From: Acetatifactor muris
Lineage (GTDB): Bacteria; Bacillota; Clostridia; Lachnospirales; Lachnospiraceae
NCBI RefSeq assembly: GCF_024623325.1
Contig: NZ_JANJZD010000011.1
Span: forward strand, 111,574 to 175,573
DNA length: 64,000 bases
Reading direction: 5' to 3'
Both the position numbers and the translations under genes were made by a program. A model generated the notes under the pieces. That model did no database searches and was not told where the DNA came from. It worked only from the letters and a program-made list of their open reading frames with translations. The stretch's first letter is position 1; each line of letters starts with the position of its first letter. This document shows positions 26,975 through 35,769 of this stretch, in pieces.

Positions 26975-27529
26975 TCAGCTGTAATGGATGTCTCCCAGCG
27001 GAGCGGAATCAATTGCCAGCCCTTCGCAGATATCCGTTTTTACAGAATCGCCGAAACGGTATACGGCCGGCAGGTCCGGCTGGCTGGGATGATACACCAC
27101 GATAGCCTGTTTCTCCGGATCTACGATCCAGTACTCCCTCACGCCGGCCTCCATGTAGGCAGTCAGCTTCCGTCCATAGTCAAGCTTCCTGCTGAAAGGC
27201 GACACAATCTCGATCACCCAGTCCGGCGCACCGTGACACCCTCTGTCGTCCAGCTTCTTCTCATCGCATATCACCACAATATCCGGTTCCAGATAATTCT
27301 TCCCGTCGTCCTTCAAAAGGACCGCCAATGGCGCCGCAAGCACCTGACATTTTCCTTTTTTCTCCCGGATATGGTTGGAAATCTCCACAAGAAGCCATAC
27401 CAGAACACCTTGATGCGTTGTGGCCGGTGACGCCATCATCACCATCTCTCCGTCAAATAATTCTGCCCTCTGCCCTTCCGGCAGCGCAATAATGTCCTCC
27501 ACGGTATACGTCCTGTTCTCTGATGCCAT
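26975..27529 (-). CDS. Uma2-family (DUF820) PD-(D/E)XK protein
   Basis: 184 residues. The fold signature is visible as EPDIVV (81-86), APDWVIEIVSP (101-111) with the acidic residue at 107, the Lys of KLDYGRKLTAY, and the closing GVREYWIVDPEK. This is the Uma2/DUF820 group of predicted nucleases, abundant in some bacteria and of unproven function. The ATG at 27529 (MASENRTYT) has AAAAGGAG at good spacing; a second ATG at 27556 with GAGGA is also possible. Single-gene unit. Confidence 0.85.
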   Translation of the reverse strand: MASENRTYTVEDIIALPEGQRAELFDGEMVMMASPATTHQGVLVWLLVEISNHIREKKGKCQVLAAPLAVLLKDDGKNYLEPDIVVICDEKKLDDRGCHGAPDWVIEIVSPFSRKLDYGRKLTAYMEAGVREYWIVDPEKQAIVVYHPSQPDLPAVYRFGDSVKTDICEGLAIDSAPLGDIHYS

Positions 27530-27760
27530 ACTGATACTCCTTTTCCGTATTTCCATATGTTCCTCATTTTCCGACAGAATCCACATATGGATGTACTTCT
27601 GCCACTGTTTTTATTTTGTTTGTCTTCTCTGTGAGTAAGTGGCAGAAACGCCTGAATGTGCACAATGCACGGTTCATTGATTACTCCTGACCTGTTTAGT
27701 ATAAATCGGATTTTCAGATCTGTCAATATAAAATCATAAAGAACAATGGTTTAAATGATT

Positions 27761-29473
27761 TTATTCTTCAAATACTGCCTTACAGTCTTTCACATGGCAG
27801 GCCATACCGCATTTTATAATTCTGCTCATTCCGTTTAAGGAAGGCTGCCGGTCATATCCTTCCCGTCTGATCTGCTCCATCGCCACTCTGCAACCGGCCT
27901 CCAGATCTCCGTTTTCCACATACTTCATCTCTATTACTATGGCAGTTTTTTCCCGAAAGATTTCTATCACAATATCCGCATATCCGGTGCCGCTTTCTCT
28001 GTTGGAGGCCACCTTCCAATCCTCCCTGAACCGTAACAGCCCCAGCAGAAAACCATGGTAAAAATTTTCCTTCAGTCCTGTTCTGACAGCCGTATCTCTG
28101 ATACTGACAGTCTCATCCAGATATTCCGTAAAAATCGTCTGCACGGTCTCCCCGTCCGCGTTTCTGAAGGCTTCACAGAATGCGTTTAAACGCTCTCTGT
28201 CTTCTCTGACTTTGCTCTGCATCCAGCTCCTGATCTGCGTCATGAAGATGTTATGAATCTCCCTGTTGGGAATCACCAGATTTCGCATCTTCTCCTCGGC
28301 CTCTCCCCGTTGTGTCAGGTACCCGGTAACAAAAAGGAGACTCCATACATTTTCCGTATTCTCATAAATCTCCTTGTAAGTCAGTTCCTCATGAATTCTC
28401 TTCTGAATAGATTCACCGGCTATCAGACGCTCGATCTCATCTCTTGTCTCAGTGGACGCACCTTCCAGAAGTCGCCTTATTACATCATTGCTGCTGGTGT
28501 TGATCCAGTAATCCTGCGGCGGCAGATCCCTTTTTACCAGAAGCTTATCCACATAACTGATCACATCCCAGGGACAGTACACATCCGAGCTTCCAAAGCG
28601 GTATCCGTCATACCATTCCCTGATCAGGTCGTATTTATCTTCCAGTCCGTAATATTCCAGCATTTCTCTTACTTCTTTATCTGTAAATCCAAAGTAGACG
28701 TCACATTCTGGATCCGTGATTGAAAAAACCTTCAGATTATTCAACCCTGTAAAGATACTCTCTTTCGACACCCGCAGACATCCTGTCAGAACAGCTAACT
28801 GTACACTTTCATTGGTTTTAAGCCCCTGTTCAAACATATTTCGTATCAGCGTTATCATCTGGCTATAATAACCCTGTTCATTTGCCTTTGCCAGAGGGAC
28901 ATCATACTCATCAATCAGAAGAACCACTTTTTTGCCATAATGCTTTTCCAGTAATCCTGACAGCGTTTTCAGGCTCCCCATCAAAACCGCATCCGACATG
29001 GCATACATACTCTTTCCCGTGGTATCAACTGCTGTCAACTGCTTATATATCATTTTTTCCACATCGGTAAGTCGGTCGCTTGTGGCCAGCTCATAGAACC
29101 GGATTGCCTCATTTCCAATAATAGAACACATCAGAGAACGCGCCATTGTATAATCAGACCCGTTGGCACTTTTCAGGCTGATTGACACCACCGGAAATTT
29201 CCCCATATACTTTTCGCACAGTGAGGTTTCCTTCAAAATATCCAGACCGTCAAATATTGTCTTGTCCCCACCCATCTCAAAGAAATATCTGAGCATACTC
29301 ATATTCAGCGTTTTCCCAAACCGTCGCGGACGTGTAAACAGATTCACCTTTCCCCTTCTGCGGAGCAAATCCCTTATCAGCGCTGTCTTATCCACATAGT
29401 AAAAATCATCTGTACAAATCTCCGTGAAGCTTTCTATCCCGATCGGCAGCATTTTCTTCTCAAAATCGTACAT
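27761..29473 (-). CDS. AAA-ATPase-like protein with C-terminal PD-(D/E)XK nuclease domain
   Basis: 570 residues of the AAA-ATPase-like/PDDEXK-9 family common in gut Clostridia and Bacteroidetes. The N-terminal region has YYVDKT and a P-loop variant RPRRFGKT (residues 48-55), and Walker B LLIDEYDVPL; the C-terminal region ends with GTGYADIVIEI and AIVIEMKY, the nuclease-type D-(15)-ExK core. Members often occur in many copies per genome; neither substrate nor role is established. It has no operon partner here. Confidence 0.85.
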   Translation of the reverse strand: MYDFEKKMLPIGIESFTEICTDDFYYVDKTALIRDLLRRRGKVNLFTRPRRFGKTLNMSMLRYFFEMGGDKTIFDGLDILKETSLCEKYMGKFPVVSISLKSANGSDYTMARSLMCSIIGNEAIRFYELATSDRLTDVEKMIYKQLTAVDTTGKSMYAMSDAVLMGSLKTLSGLLEKHYGKKVVLLIDEYDVPLAKANEQGYYSQMITLIRNMFEQGLKTNESVQLAVLTGCLRVSKESIFTGLNNLKVFSITDPECDVYFGFTDKEVREMLEYYGLEDKYDLIREWYDGYRFGSSDVYCPWDVISYVDKLLVKRDLPPQDYWINTSSNDVIRRLLEGASTETRDEIERLIAGESIQKRIHEELTYKEIYENTENVWSLLFVTGYLTQRGEAEEKMRNLVIPNREIHNIFMTQIRSWMQSKVREDRERLNAFCEAFRNADGETVQTIFTEYLDETVSIRDTAVRTGLKENFYHGFLLGLLRFREDWKVASNRESGTGYADIVIEIFREKTAIVIEMKYVENGDLEAGCRVAMEQIRREGYDRQPSLNGMSRIIKCGMACHVKDCKAVFEE

Positions 29474-29609
29474 CTGTCCTTCTCCCTTCCACGGCAGTCT
29501 ATCTGAAACACATCGCTATCCTGTTACTATCCACAAGCATACCTGAAAAACATGTGGGTTTCCATTGTTATTTGAGACAAAAAGTTGTTGCCCTCCTGAT
29601 TCGCCCCTT

Positions 29610-32600
29610 TCACTTTCTGTTCCGCAGCACTCCGTCCAGCGTCCGGTAGAGCTTATCCACTTCCACCGGCTTGGACAAATGCCCGTTCATACCGCATTCC
29701 ACAGATTTTTTCAAGTCATCGTCAAAGGCGTTGGCCGACATGGCGATGACGGGAATGGTGTGACAGTCTTCCCGCTCCATAGCCCGGATTGCCCTGGTTG
29801 CATCCAGACCGTCCATCACCGGCATCATGATGTCCATCAATATTACATCATAAGTACCGGGCTCTGTGGTACGAATACGCTCTACCGCCTGAGAGCCGTC
29901 ATAGACACAATCCACACAAAATCCCCGCTCTTCCAGAAGGCACTGGGCTATTTCCGCATTGATTTCATTATCCTCCACCACCAGAATATGATATCCGTCA
30001 AAGGAGACCTCCTCTTCCTGCTTTTCAGCCTTCTCATCTTCCCCGGGTGCCAGCAGGATCCGGAAACTGAATGTACTTCCTTCCCCCAATGTGCTTTCCA
30101 GATGAATATTGCTCCCCATAAGCTGAACCAGCCTGCTGCTGATAGAGAGTCCCAGTCCTGTTCCCTGCTGCTTTGACGGATTTCTGTCCACCGCCTGCTC
30201 AAAAGAACGAAACACTCTGTCCTGATCTTCTGCGGCAATCCCGATTCCGGTATCACTTACCGCAAAATATACAGGTACCATGCCGGGCATACCCTGTCCC
30301 ATGCTTTCATGAGCCTGTTCTTCCCGCACTGTCAGTGTTATCCTTCCCTTCGCCGGTGTAAATTTCACCGCATTCCCCAGCAGATTAATCAGTACCTGGC
30401 TGATTCTCATACGGTCTGCCGCAAAGAAACCATGGGTCAGCTGAATATCCTGTATAAAAGTAATATTTTTGAGGGCTGCCTGGGGCATGATCAGTTCTTT
30501 TATGGTATCCAGCATTTCATTCAAATCAAAGGAGAACACCTCCAGCTTCATCTTACCGCTCTCAATCTTGGACATATCCAGAATATCATTGATCAGTCCC
30601 AGCAGATAATCCGATGAAGACTGTATCTTCTGCAGACAGTCCATAATCCGTTCCTGACTTTGATCCTGCTGCAGAGCAATCGCTGTCATTCCGATGATTC
30701 CATTCATGGGCGTACGGATTTCATGACTCATTCTGGACAGGAATTCAGACTTTGCCTTACTTGCAATGTCGTGCTGCTGCTGATTCAGCTGGGTCTGGAT
30801 CACTCTGCCCAGCTCCGCCAGATTCTGACGTTCTTCAGAATCTTCGGCAATCCGCATATCCATACCAAGGATGCAGATATTTCCCATATAATTTCCACTG
30901 TCATACATGGGCAGCACAACCCCCTCCTGCCCTGGAATAACATTCAGAAACCGCCGCACCACTTCCCGCTCACTGTCAGCCGCCGAAAAACAGCGCACTT
31001 CTTCTTCTCCCAGCCAGTCATAGAATTTTCTTTTCTCATCTTCCCCATACTTTTGCACATTTTCTATATATGGCTGACCGTTTTTATGCCACTGGTATTC
31101 CAGATAACTGGAATTAAAATCTGCCCGCAGCACAGATATCAGCACACTGTCGGCCTGATAAAATCTGCCGGTTTTGCGAATCATCAGCATCATCTGTGCG
31201 TGGAAATCAGCTCCCTTGCCGAACAGATTCAGTGCTGTGGATACCAGATTTACATCTTCGCCATAGTCCAGGCTGTTGATCTCACGCCCCTGCAGCACAG
31301 GCAGCACTCCGCTTTCCCCTGCAGGAATGTCCTCATAGAAGAAATAGTTCTCACCGGCACCGGGATTCACATAGTTCCGGGCCAGCTTCGCCCTGCAGAT
31401 CAGGTTCTCTGCCGTCTGCTCCTTTTCCCCACAGGCCAGTCCCGCATATACATCCACGCCGAACAGTTCCCTGTCAAAGCTTGCGGAAATTTCTTTCAGC
31501 AGCTTCTCCGTAAATTCCGCTGCCTCTCTCCCGGACTGTTCTTCCAGCCACAGAACAAATTCATCCCCGTCAAGCCGAAAAGCCACAATTTTCCTCTTCG
31601 TCTTTCCGGCAGCTTCTCCGCAGCTGTTCTGAATCAGATTCCCGATCTCCTCGAGAATCATATCTCCGAACACAATACCATTCTTCTCATTAATCTCCTT
31701 CAGCTGATTCAGAAGCAGCTCTATCATGACACCGGAAGGCCGGAGGCTGCGGCATTTCTGTACCTGTTCCATGCCTGCGCTGAAGGCGTAAAGCCCGGTC
31801 ACGCCATCTCTTGTATTTTTCCGCAGCTGCCTTTCTTCCCGCTCTTTCTGTTCCTGAATATCCCGGATACTTCCCACCAGCTTGCGCCGCTTTCCCTCTG
31901 TGTCATAAACCGCTTTGCCGGAAAACAGCACCCATGCAAAATCCGAGTCCTCCGGCCATTTCATTCTGAACTCCACAGACAGTCTGTCCGCCTTGCTCTG
32001 CAGCGCTTTTATGGCGTCTTCCCGGTCCATATCATAGATATATTCGGGATTGATAAAGCTGCTCTCGAATTCTTCACATTGCCACCGCCCGCTCATAGTC
32101 TTATGATTGACAATGTCCAGCGTATGATTCTGGATATCATAAGAGAAAAACAGATCCTTGGAGGATTCCAGGGCCATCCGATAGCGCTCTTTTTCCTCCA
32201 GCAGAACATTTTCGGCCTCCTTCTGTCCGTCAGTCAGTTCCTTCATCACATCATACAGTGCGTCAATCTCCAGAATATTGGAAGCTCTGAACTCCGCCAG
32301 ACCGTCTCTGCCTCTGCTGATACATCCCATAAGGCGCTGCACAGGTCTGGTCAGATGCCGCACAACAAAATAGATGCCGAATACCCCGAAAGTCAGTCCC
32401 ACCAGAACGGCAATCACCATCCAGATATAAAGCTGACGGCTCATTCCGAAGAGGTCCTCCTCCGTATCCAGTCCTAAAAGCATCCATTCCGTATTCTCAT
32501 AGGGTACATTACTGCCGTATAATTTCAGCGGACAAACCACTGCATAAATATTCTGCTTGTCAAGATATACATCCCTTACCTGAGAAAGTTCATCATAATA

Positions 32601-33575
32601 CGTCTTATCCAGCGAAAACAAACCGCCCCGGGAACGCACAAGATTATAGAGAACCCCCTTTCCAACCAGGGGTACATAGCTGTCCTCTCCCCCCCTGACT
32701 GCCAGCATATATCCGGACTGCTGGGAAGCATTCAATTCCACTACAGGGAAATAATCATACAGAGTACTGCTGGAAATCTCCACTCCCAGCACTCCATATA
32801 CTCGCCCATCATGGCGAAGCGGCAGAGAATACGTAATCATTTCATAGGAATCAGCCATTTTCTTTTCCAGGGAAAAAGGCAGAGACCAGTACCCTAAATC
32901 CACCGCATCCGCATCCGGATGTTCTTCTCCGGCTCTCCAGGGTTCATAAAAGAAGTTGTCAGAAGCATGCTGTCCCCTGCCGTCCATATGAAATCTGGTT
33001 GTCCAGGAAGTATCCAGCGGAATATTCCACTCTCTGGACAGATGCTTTCCTCCCCTTTCAAGCAATAAATCAGTATAATTGGCAGGATTGGTATCCGGGT
33101 CCGAATCTCTGATAAAAAAGCCGTCAAAATCCGCCGGAGCCTGCATATCCGGCCCCGCCAGAATAACGAAAATTCCGGTTGTGGAATTGTTCTGCAATAT
33201 ACTCAGACACTTCGGGAAAAAAGCTTCCAGCAATTCACTTTTCATCTCCTGAGAATCAAGGAAATCCTCCAGTTCCGTTCCCTTTTTATTCAGATACTGC
33301 ACCAGAATTCCATCCATGGCCTCTTCCTGCTCATGGAGAATCGCCCATCTCTGATTCATATCATTCTGCAGAATAACCCGTCTGTTCTCCACCACACGGT
33401 TCATCATACTGATGGAATACTCTTCCAGTGCCTTGGTGGTCCTTCTGACCACCAGGGTACCAATGGTAATCACACTCTGTATCAGCATGATAAGAATCAG
33501 CGGAATCAGAAAAATTCTGAATATCGTTGTTTTTTTACTTTTCCGGCGCTTCTCTTCCACCTCACTCATACTCAT
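29610..33575 (-). CDS. Giant membrane hybrid histidine kinase (sensor-HAMP-PAS-GGDEF-GAF-HisKA-HATPase-REC)
   Basis: 1321 residues. Order by eye: membrane helix (about 18-43), extracellular Cache-like sensor, second helix (about 380-405), HAMP, PAS (about 465-590), a GGDEF-like domain whose signature is RLDGDEF (first Gly replaced by Asp, so probably not a functional cyclase), a GAF-like region, HisKA with MSHEIRTPMNGIIGM, HATPase with GIGIAAEDQDRVF and GTGLGLSI, and a C-terminal receiver with VVEDNEINAE and MDIMMPVMDG. It starts 12 bp after a binding lipoprotein gene in the same transcript, which is the likely extracellular partner. The output of its phosphorelay is not encoded next to it. 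Confidence 0.88.
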   Translation of the reverse strand: MSMSEVEEKRRKSKKTTIFRIFLIPLILIMLIQSVITIGTLVVRRTTKALEEYSISMMNRVVENRRVILQNDMNQRWAILHEQEEAMDGILVQYLNKKGTELEDFLDSQEMKSELLEAFFPKCLSILQNNSTTGIFVILAGPDMQAPADFDGFFIRDSDPDTNPANYTDLLLERGGKHLSREWNIPLDTSWTTRFHMDGRGQHASDNFFYEPWRAGEEHPDADAVDLGYWSLPFSLEKKMADSYEMITYSLPLRHDGRVYGVLGVEISSSTLYDYFPVVELNASQQSGYMLAVRGGEDSYVPLVGKGVLYNLVRSRGGLFSLDKTYYDELSQVRDVYLDKQNIYAVVCPLKLYGSNVPYENTEWMLLGLDTEEDLFGMSRQLYIWMVIAVLVGLTFGVFGIYFVVRHLTRPVQRLMGCISRGRDGLAEFRASNILEIDALYDVMKELTDGQKEAENVLLEEKERYRMALESSKDLFFSYDIQNHTLDIVNHKTMSGRWQCEEFESSFINPEYIYDMDREDAIKALQSKADRLSVEFRMKWPEDSDFAWVLFSGKAVYDTEGKRRKLVGSIRDIQEQKEREERQLRKNTRDGVTGLYAFSAGMEQVQKCRSLRPSGVMIELLLNQLKEINEKNGIVFGDMILEEIGNLIQNSCGEAAGKTKRKIVAFRLDGDEFVLWLEEQSGREAAEFTEKLLKEISASFDRELFGVDVYAGLACGEKEQTAENLICRAKLARNYVNPGAGENYFFYEDIPAGESGVLPVLQGREINSLDYGEDVNLVSTALNLFGKGADFHAQMMLMIRKTGRFYQADSVLISVLRADFNSSYLEYQWHKNGQPYIENVQKYGEDEKRKFYDWLGEEEVRCFSAADSEREVVRRFLNVIPGQEGVVLPMYDSGNYMGNICILGMDMRIAEDSEERQNLAELGRVIQTQLNQQQHDIASKAKSEFLSRMSHEIRTPMNGIIGMTAIALQQDQSQERIMDCLQKIQSSSDYLLGLINDILDMSKIESGKMKLEVFSFDLNEMLDTIKELIMPQAALKNITFIQDIQLTHGFFAADRMRISQVLINLLGNAVKFTPAKGRITLTVREEQAHESMGQGMPGMVPVYFAVSDTGIGIAAEDQDRVFRSFEQAVDRNPSKQQGTGLGLSISSRLVQLMGSNIHLESTLGEGSTFSFRILLAPGEDEKAEKQEEEVSFDGYHILVVEDNEINAEIAQCLLEERGFCVDCVYDGSQAVERIRTTEPGTYDVILMDIMMPVMDGLDATRAIRAMEREDCHTIPVIAMSANAFDDDLKKSVECGMNGHLSKPVEVDKLYRTLDGVLRNRK

Positions 33576-33587
33576 CCCTGCTTATCT

Positions 33588-35042
33588 CTACTTGTTTACC
33601 GCTGCATTTAACGCCTCGCAGAAAGCCTGATACCACTCTTCAAAAGCCGCCTCCGTTACATAAGGTCCCGCTGCCTCCTCCAGACTTTTTCCCTGCTTCA
33701 GCATTTCTGCCACGTCTGTTCTGTCCTGAGCCGCTTTATCCGCAAGATTATATTCCAGCACTTTTCTGGCTGCAGAGCCATTCTCAAAGCTTTTGTTCGT
33801 ATATAGTGTCAGGCTGTCCATCTCTTTGAAAATGGTAGTCAGACAGTCATAGGTTTTGGGTGCTACCTCCAGCTGCTGTTCCGCAATTACCTGGTCAAGC
33901 TTCTCCGCACTGTTTGCCTCTTTCCGCACTGGCAGGTAACCTGATACACAGCCAAACCGCAGATTATTCTCGGCCTCTGTAAACCATTTCAGAAATTCCA
34001 CCGAAGCATACTCGTGCTTTTCATCTGATTTGCTGACCACCATTCCGGCTCCCTGCTGTACTGCGTAACGCGCTCCGCCCTCAAACACAGGCGCCGGCAT
34101 TACAATGTATTCAATGGCATAGCTGCTGTCATCCAGTTCCACCTGCCCCGGAAAATACATAGCCGAAGAGGTAGATCCTGTATACGCCAGCAAATCTCCC
34201 GTCTTCACATCATCGGAACGGAATGAACCGTATGCTCCGAAATACCCCCTGACCATGGGCACATAATAGTTCTCCCAGAGACGGTATAATTCCTGCTTTG
34301 GCAGATTCAGTGTCACCTGGCCATTTTCCACCATAAAAATCTCCACCCCCAGCTGCTGCATCCCGATAATAAAATAATTGGCCACCGCATCCCGGCCATA
34401 AAATGCTCTTCCATCCCCGGGTATGTCAGGCGTCTGACTGTCCGTCCATTCATAATAGGCCTGTGCCGCAGCCGTGACTCCCTCTATTGTCTTCAGCTCT
34501 TCCAGCGATGCCCCGGTAGCCGCCGCAAAGGGCTCCCAGTCTGTCCTGTTGATCATCATAATCTCTGTGGATTTTGCCGTTGGGAAAATCCGCAGAGTGC
34601 CATCCGCGGCAATACATCCTTCTTCGATATAAGAATCCACATATTTTTCCAGCTCTTCCTTATCAAGATAGTCCGACAGATTCGCAAGCGCGCCTACCTG
34701 CTCCACCTCATAGGCGGTATCTGCATAGGAAGAAAAAATATCGGGCATTTCTGCAGAACCTACTTTTTCACTGATAGACTCTCTCACTGCCGTCTCCAGG
34801 TCAGAGACTGACCCCTGACTATAGCTCTGTACATAGATTCCCTTTTCCCTGCCCACCGTATCGTTAAACTCTTCCACAAGCGCGTCAAATGCTACCTGCT
34901 GGGAACCATTATAGTAATGCCACACTGTCAGAGACACCGGGTTTCCGGGATCCAGCGGACTCTTATCTCCGCATCCCGTCAGTCCCAGAGCCAAAACTGC
35001 CGCCAGACATATGCTTCCTGTCAATCTCCCCGTGCTTTTCAT
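33588..35042 (-). CDS. Family 1 extracellular solute-binding lipoprotein paired with a kinase
   Basis: 484 residues, lipoprotein signal with lipobox LGLTGCGDK, then a sugar-binding-protein fold (SLTVWHYYNGSQQVAFDALVEEFND; later EIMMINRTDWEPF). There are no ABC permease genes beside it; the only cotranscribed gene is the hybrid kinase 12 bp downstream. The simplest reading is a ligand-capture subunit that signals through the kinase rather than a transport component. The promoter at 35117-35145 serves both. Confidence 0.85.
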   Translation of the reverse strand: MKSTGRLTGSICLAAVLALGLTGCGDKSPLDPGNPVSLTVWHYYNGSQQVAFDALVEEFNDTVGREKGIYVQSYSQGSVSDLETAVRESISEKVGSAEMPDIFSSYADTAYEVEQVGALANLSDYLDKEELEKYVDSYIEEGCIAADGTLRIFPTAKSTEIMMINRTDWEPFAAATGASLEELKTIEGVTAAAQAYYEWTDSQTPDIPGDGRAFYGRDAVANYFIIGMQQLGVEIFMVENGQVTLNLPKQELYRLWENYYVPMVRGYFGAYGSFRSDDVKTGDLLAYTGSTSSAMYFPGQVELDDSSYAIEYIVMPAPVFEGGARYAVQQGAGMVVSKSDEKHEYASVEFLKWFTEAENNLRFGCVSGYLPVRKEANSAEKLDQVIAEQQLEVAPKTYDCLTTIFKEMDSLTLYTNKSFENGSAARKVLEYNLADKAAQDRTDVAEMLKQGKSLEEAAGPYVTEAAFEEWYQAFCEALNAAVNK

Positions 35043-35116
35043 AATCTTCCATTCCCTCCCTCATGCAGCCATATCCCTGAGATTCTGTTTTACCTGCATC
35101 TTTTCCTTTTCGTATC

Positions 35117-35145
35117 ATTATATAATCATACAGATCAAAAAGCAA
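35117..35145 (-). promoter_or_regulatory. Promoter for the binding lipoprotein/hybrid kinase operon
   Basis: Minus-strand TTGCTT (35140-35145), 17-bp spacer, perfect TATAAT (35117-35122), about 75 bp before the lipoprotein ATG. Confidence 0.75.
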
Positions 35146-35186
35146 GCATTCAACTGCTGTTCCACACCTGTCACCCCGGGATTGTA

Positions 35187-35216
35187 ACGGTTCAGGCAGC
35201 ACACTGAGCCGTTATG
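35187..35216. repeat. Small extragenic palindrome, copy 2
   Basis: TAACGGTTCA pairs with TGAGCCGTTA around GGCAGCACAC, directly after the stop of the 181-residue gene. It is closely similar to the hairpin at 47490-47517 and could also act as a transcription terminator for the upstream operon. Confidence 0.5.
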
Positions 35217-35222
35217 CAGAAC

Positions 35223-35768
35223 TCATATTCCGGTATATGTATCATAAAGCGTGACAACATTTTCCCTGGTATCATACAGTGTGATCTCCCCGCAGTCCAA
35301 CGGCAGAACAAGGGCAAAGGGTTTGCCGGGATTCACCGGGATGACTGTCTCATCTGAATCCTCACCCACTACAATTTTGCATACTTCATCATGATTCAAA
35401 GACAGCAGCGCAATGCCTTTGTCTTCCAATACCACGGCTTCCACATTTTCTGTCATGTAGGCGTCCGTCCCCCCTTTTCCGAAGAAGTACCCAAAGGAAA
35501 GTCCTTCCCGGCTCACATAGATGGAATAAGTACACTTGTCCCTCTCCTGCGTGTAAAAGAGCATGGCACAGATGTCCTCATTCATTCCCTGCGCCACCTC
35601 CCAACTGTTGTCAATTTTCTGGTTCTCCCTTGCATCCTGCTCCAGTCTGGCGGCGGACACCCCGAGAATATCTGCCTGCCACACAATCAGAAAGGCCAGC
35701 AGAATCATTACAATGACCCCCAACAGCATGGATATTTTTTCCAGTTTCACGTTTCTCCACCTCCTCAT
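35223..35768 (-). CDS. Hypothetical membrane-anchored protein
   Basis: 181 residues, not recognised. One N-terminal membrane helix (about 14-33) puts the remaining 145 residues outside the cell; that part is acidic and predicted mostly beta. It starts one base after the stop of the 841-residue gene, so the two are translationally linked and probably work together at the cell surface. Confidence 0.75.
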   Translation of the reverse strand: MRRWRNVKLEKISMLLGVIVMILLAFLIVWQADILGVSAARLEQDARENQKIDNSWEVAQGMNEDICAMLFYTQERDKCTYSIYVSREGLSFGYFFGKGGTDAYMTENVEAVVLEDKGIALLSLNHDEVCKIVVGEDSDETVIPVNPGKPFALVLPLDCGEITLYDTRENVVTLYDTYTGI

Positions 35769-35769
35769 C

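Noticed and set aside
30660..32477. 605-codon plus-strand frame opposite the hybrid kinase
   Set aside because: Antisense shadow with no start signal or recognisable domains.
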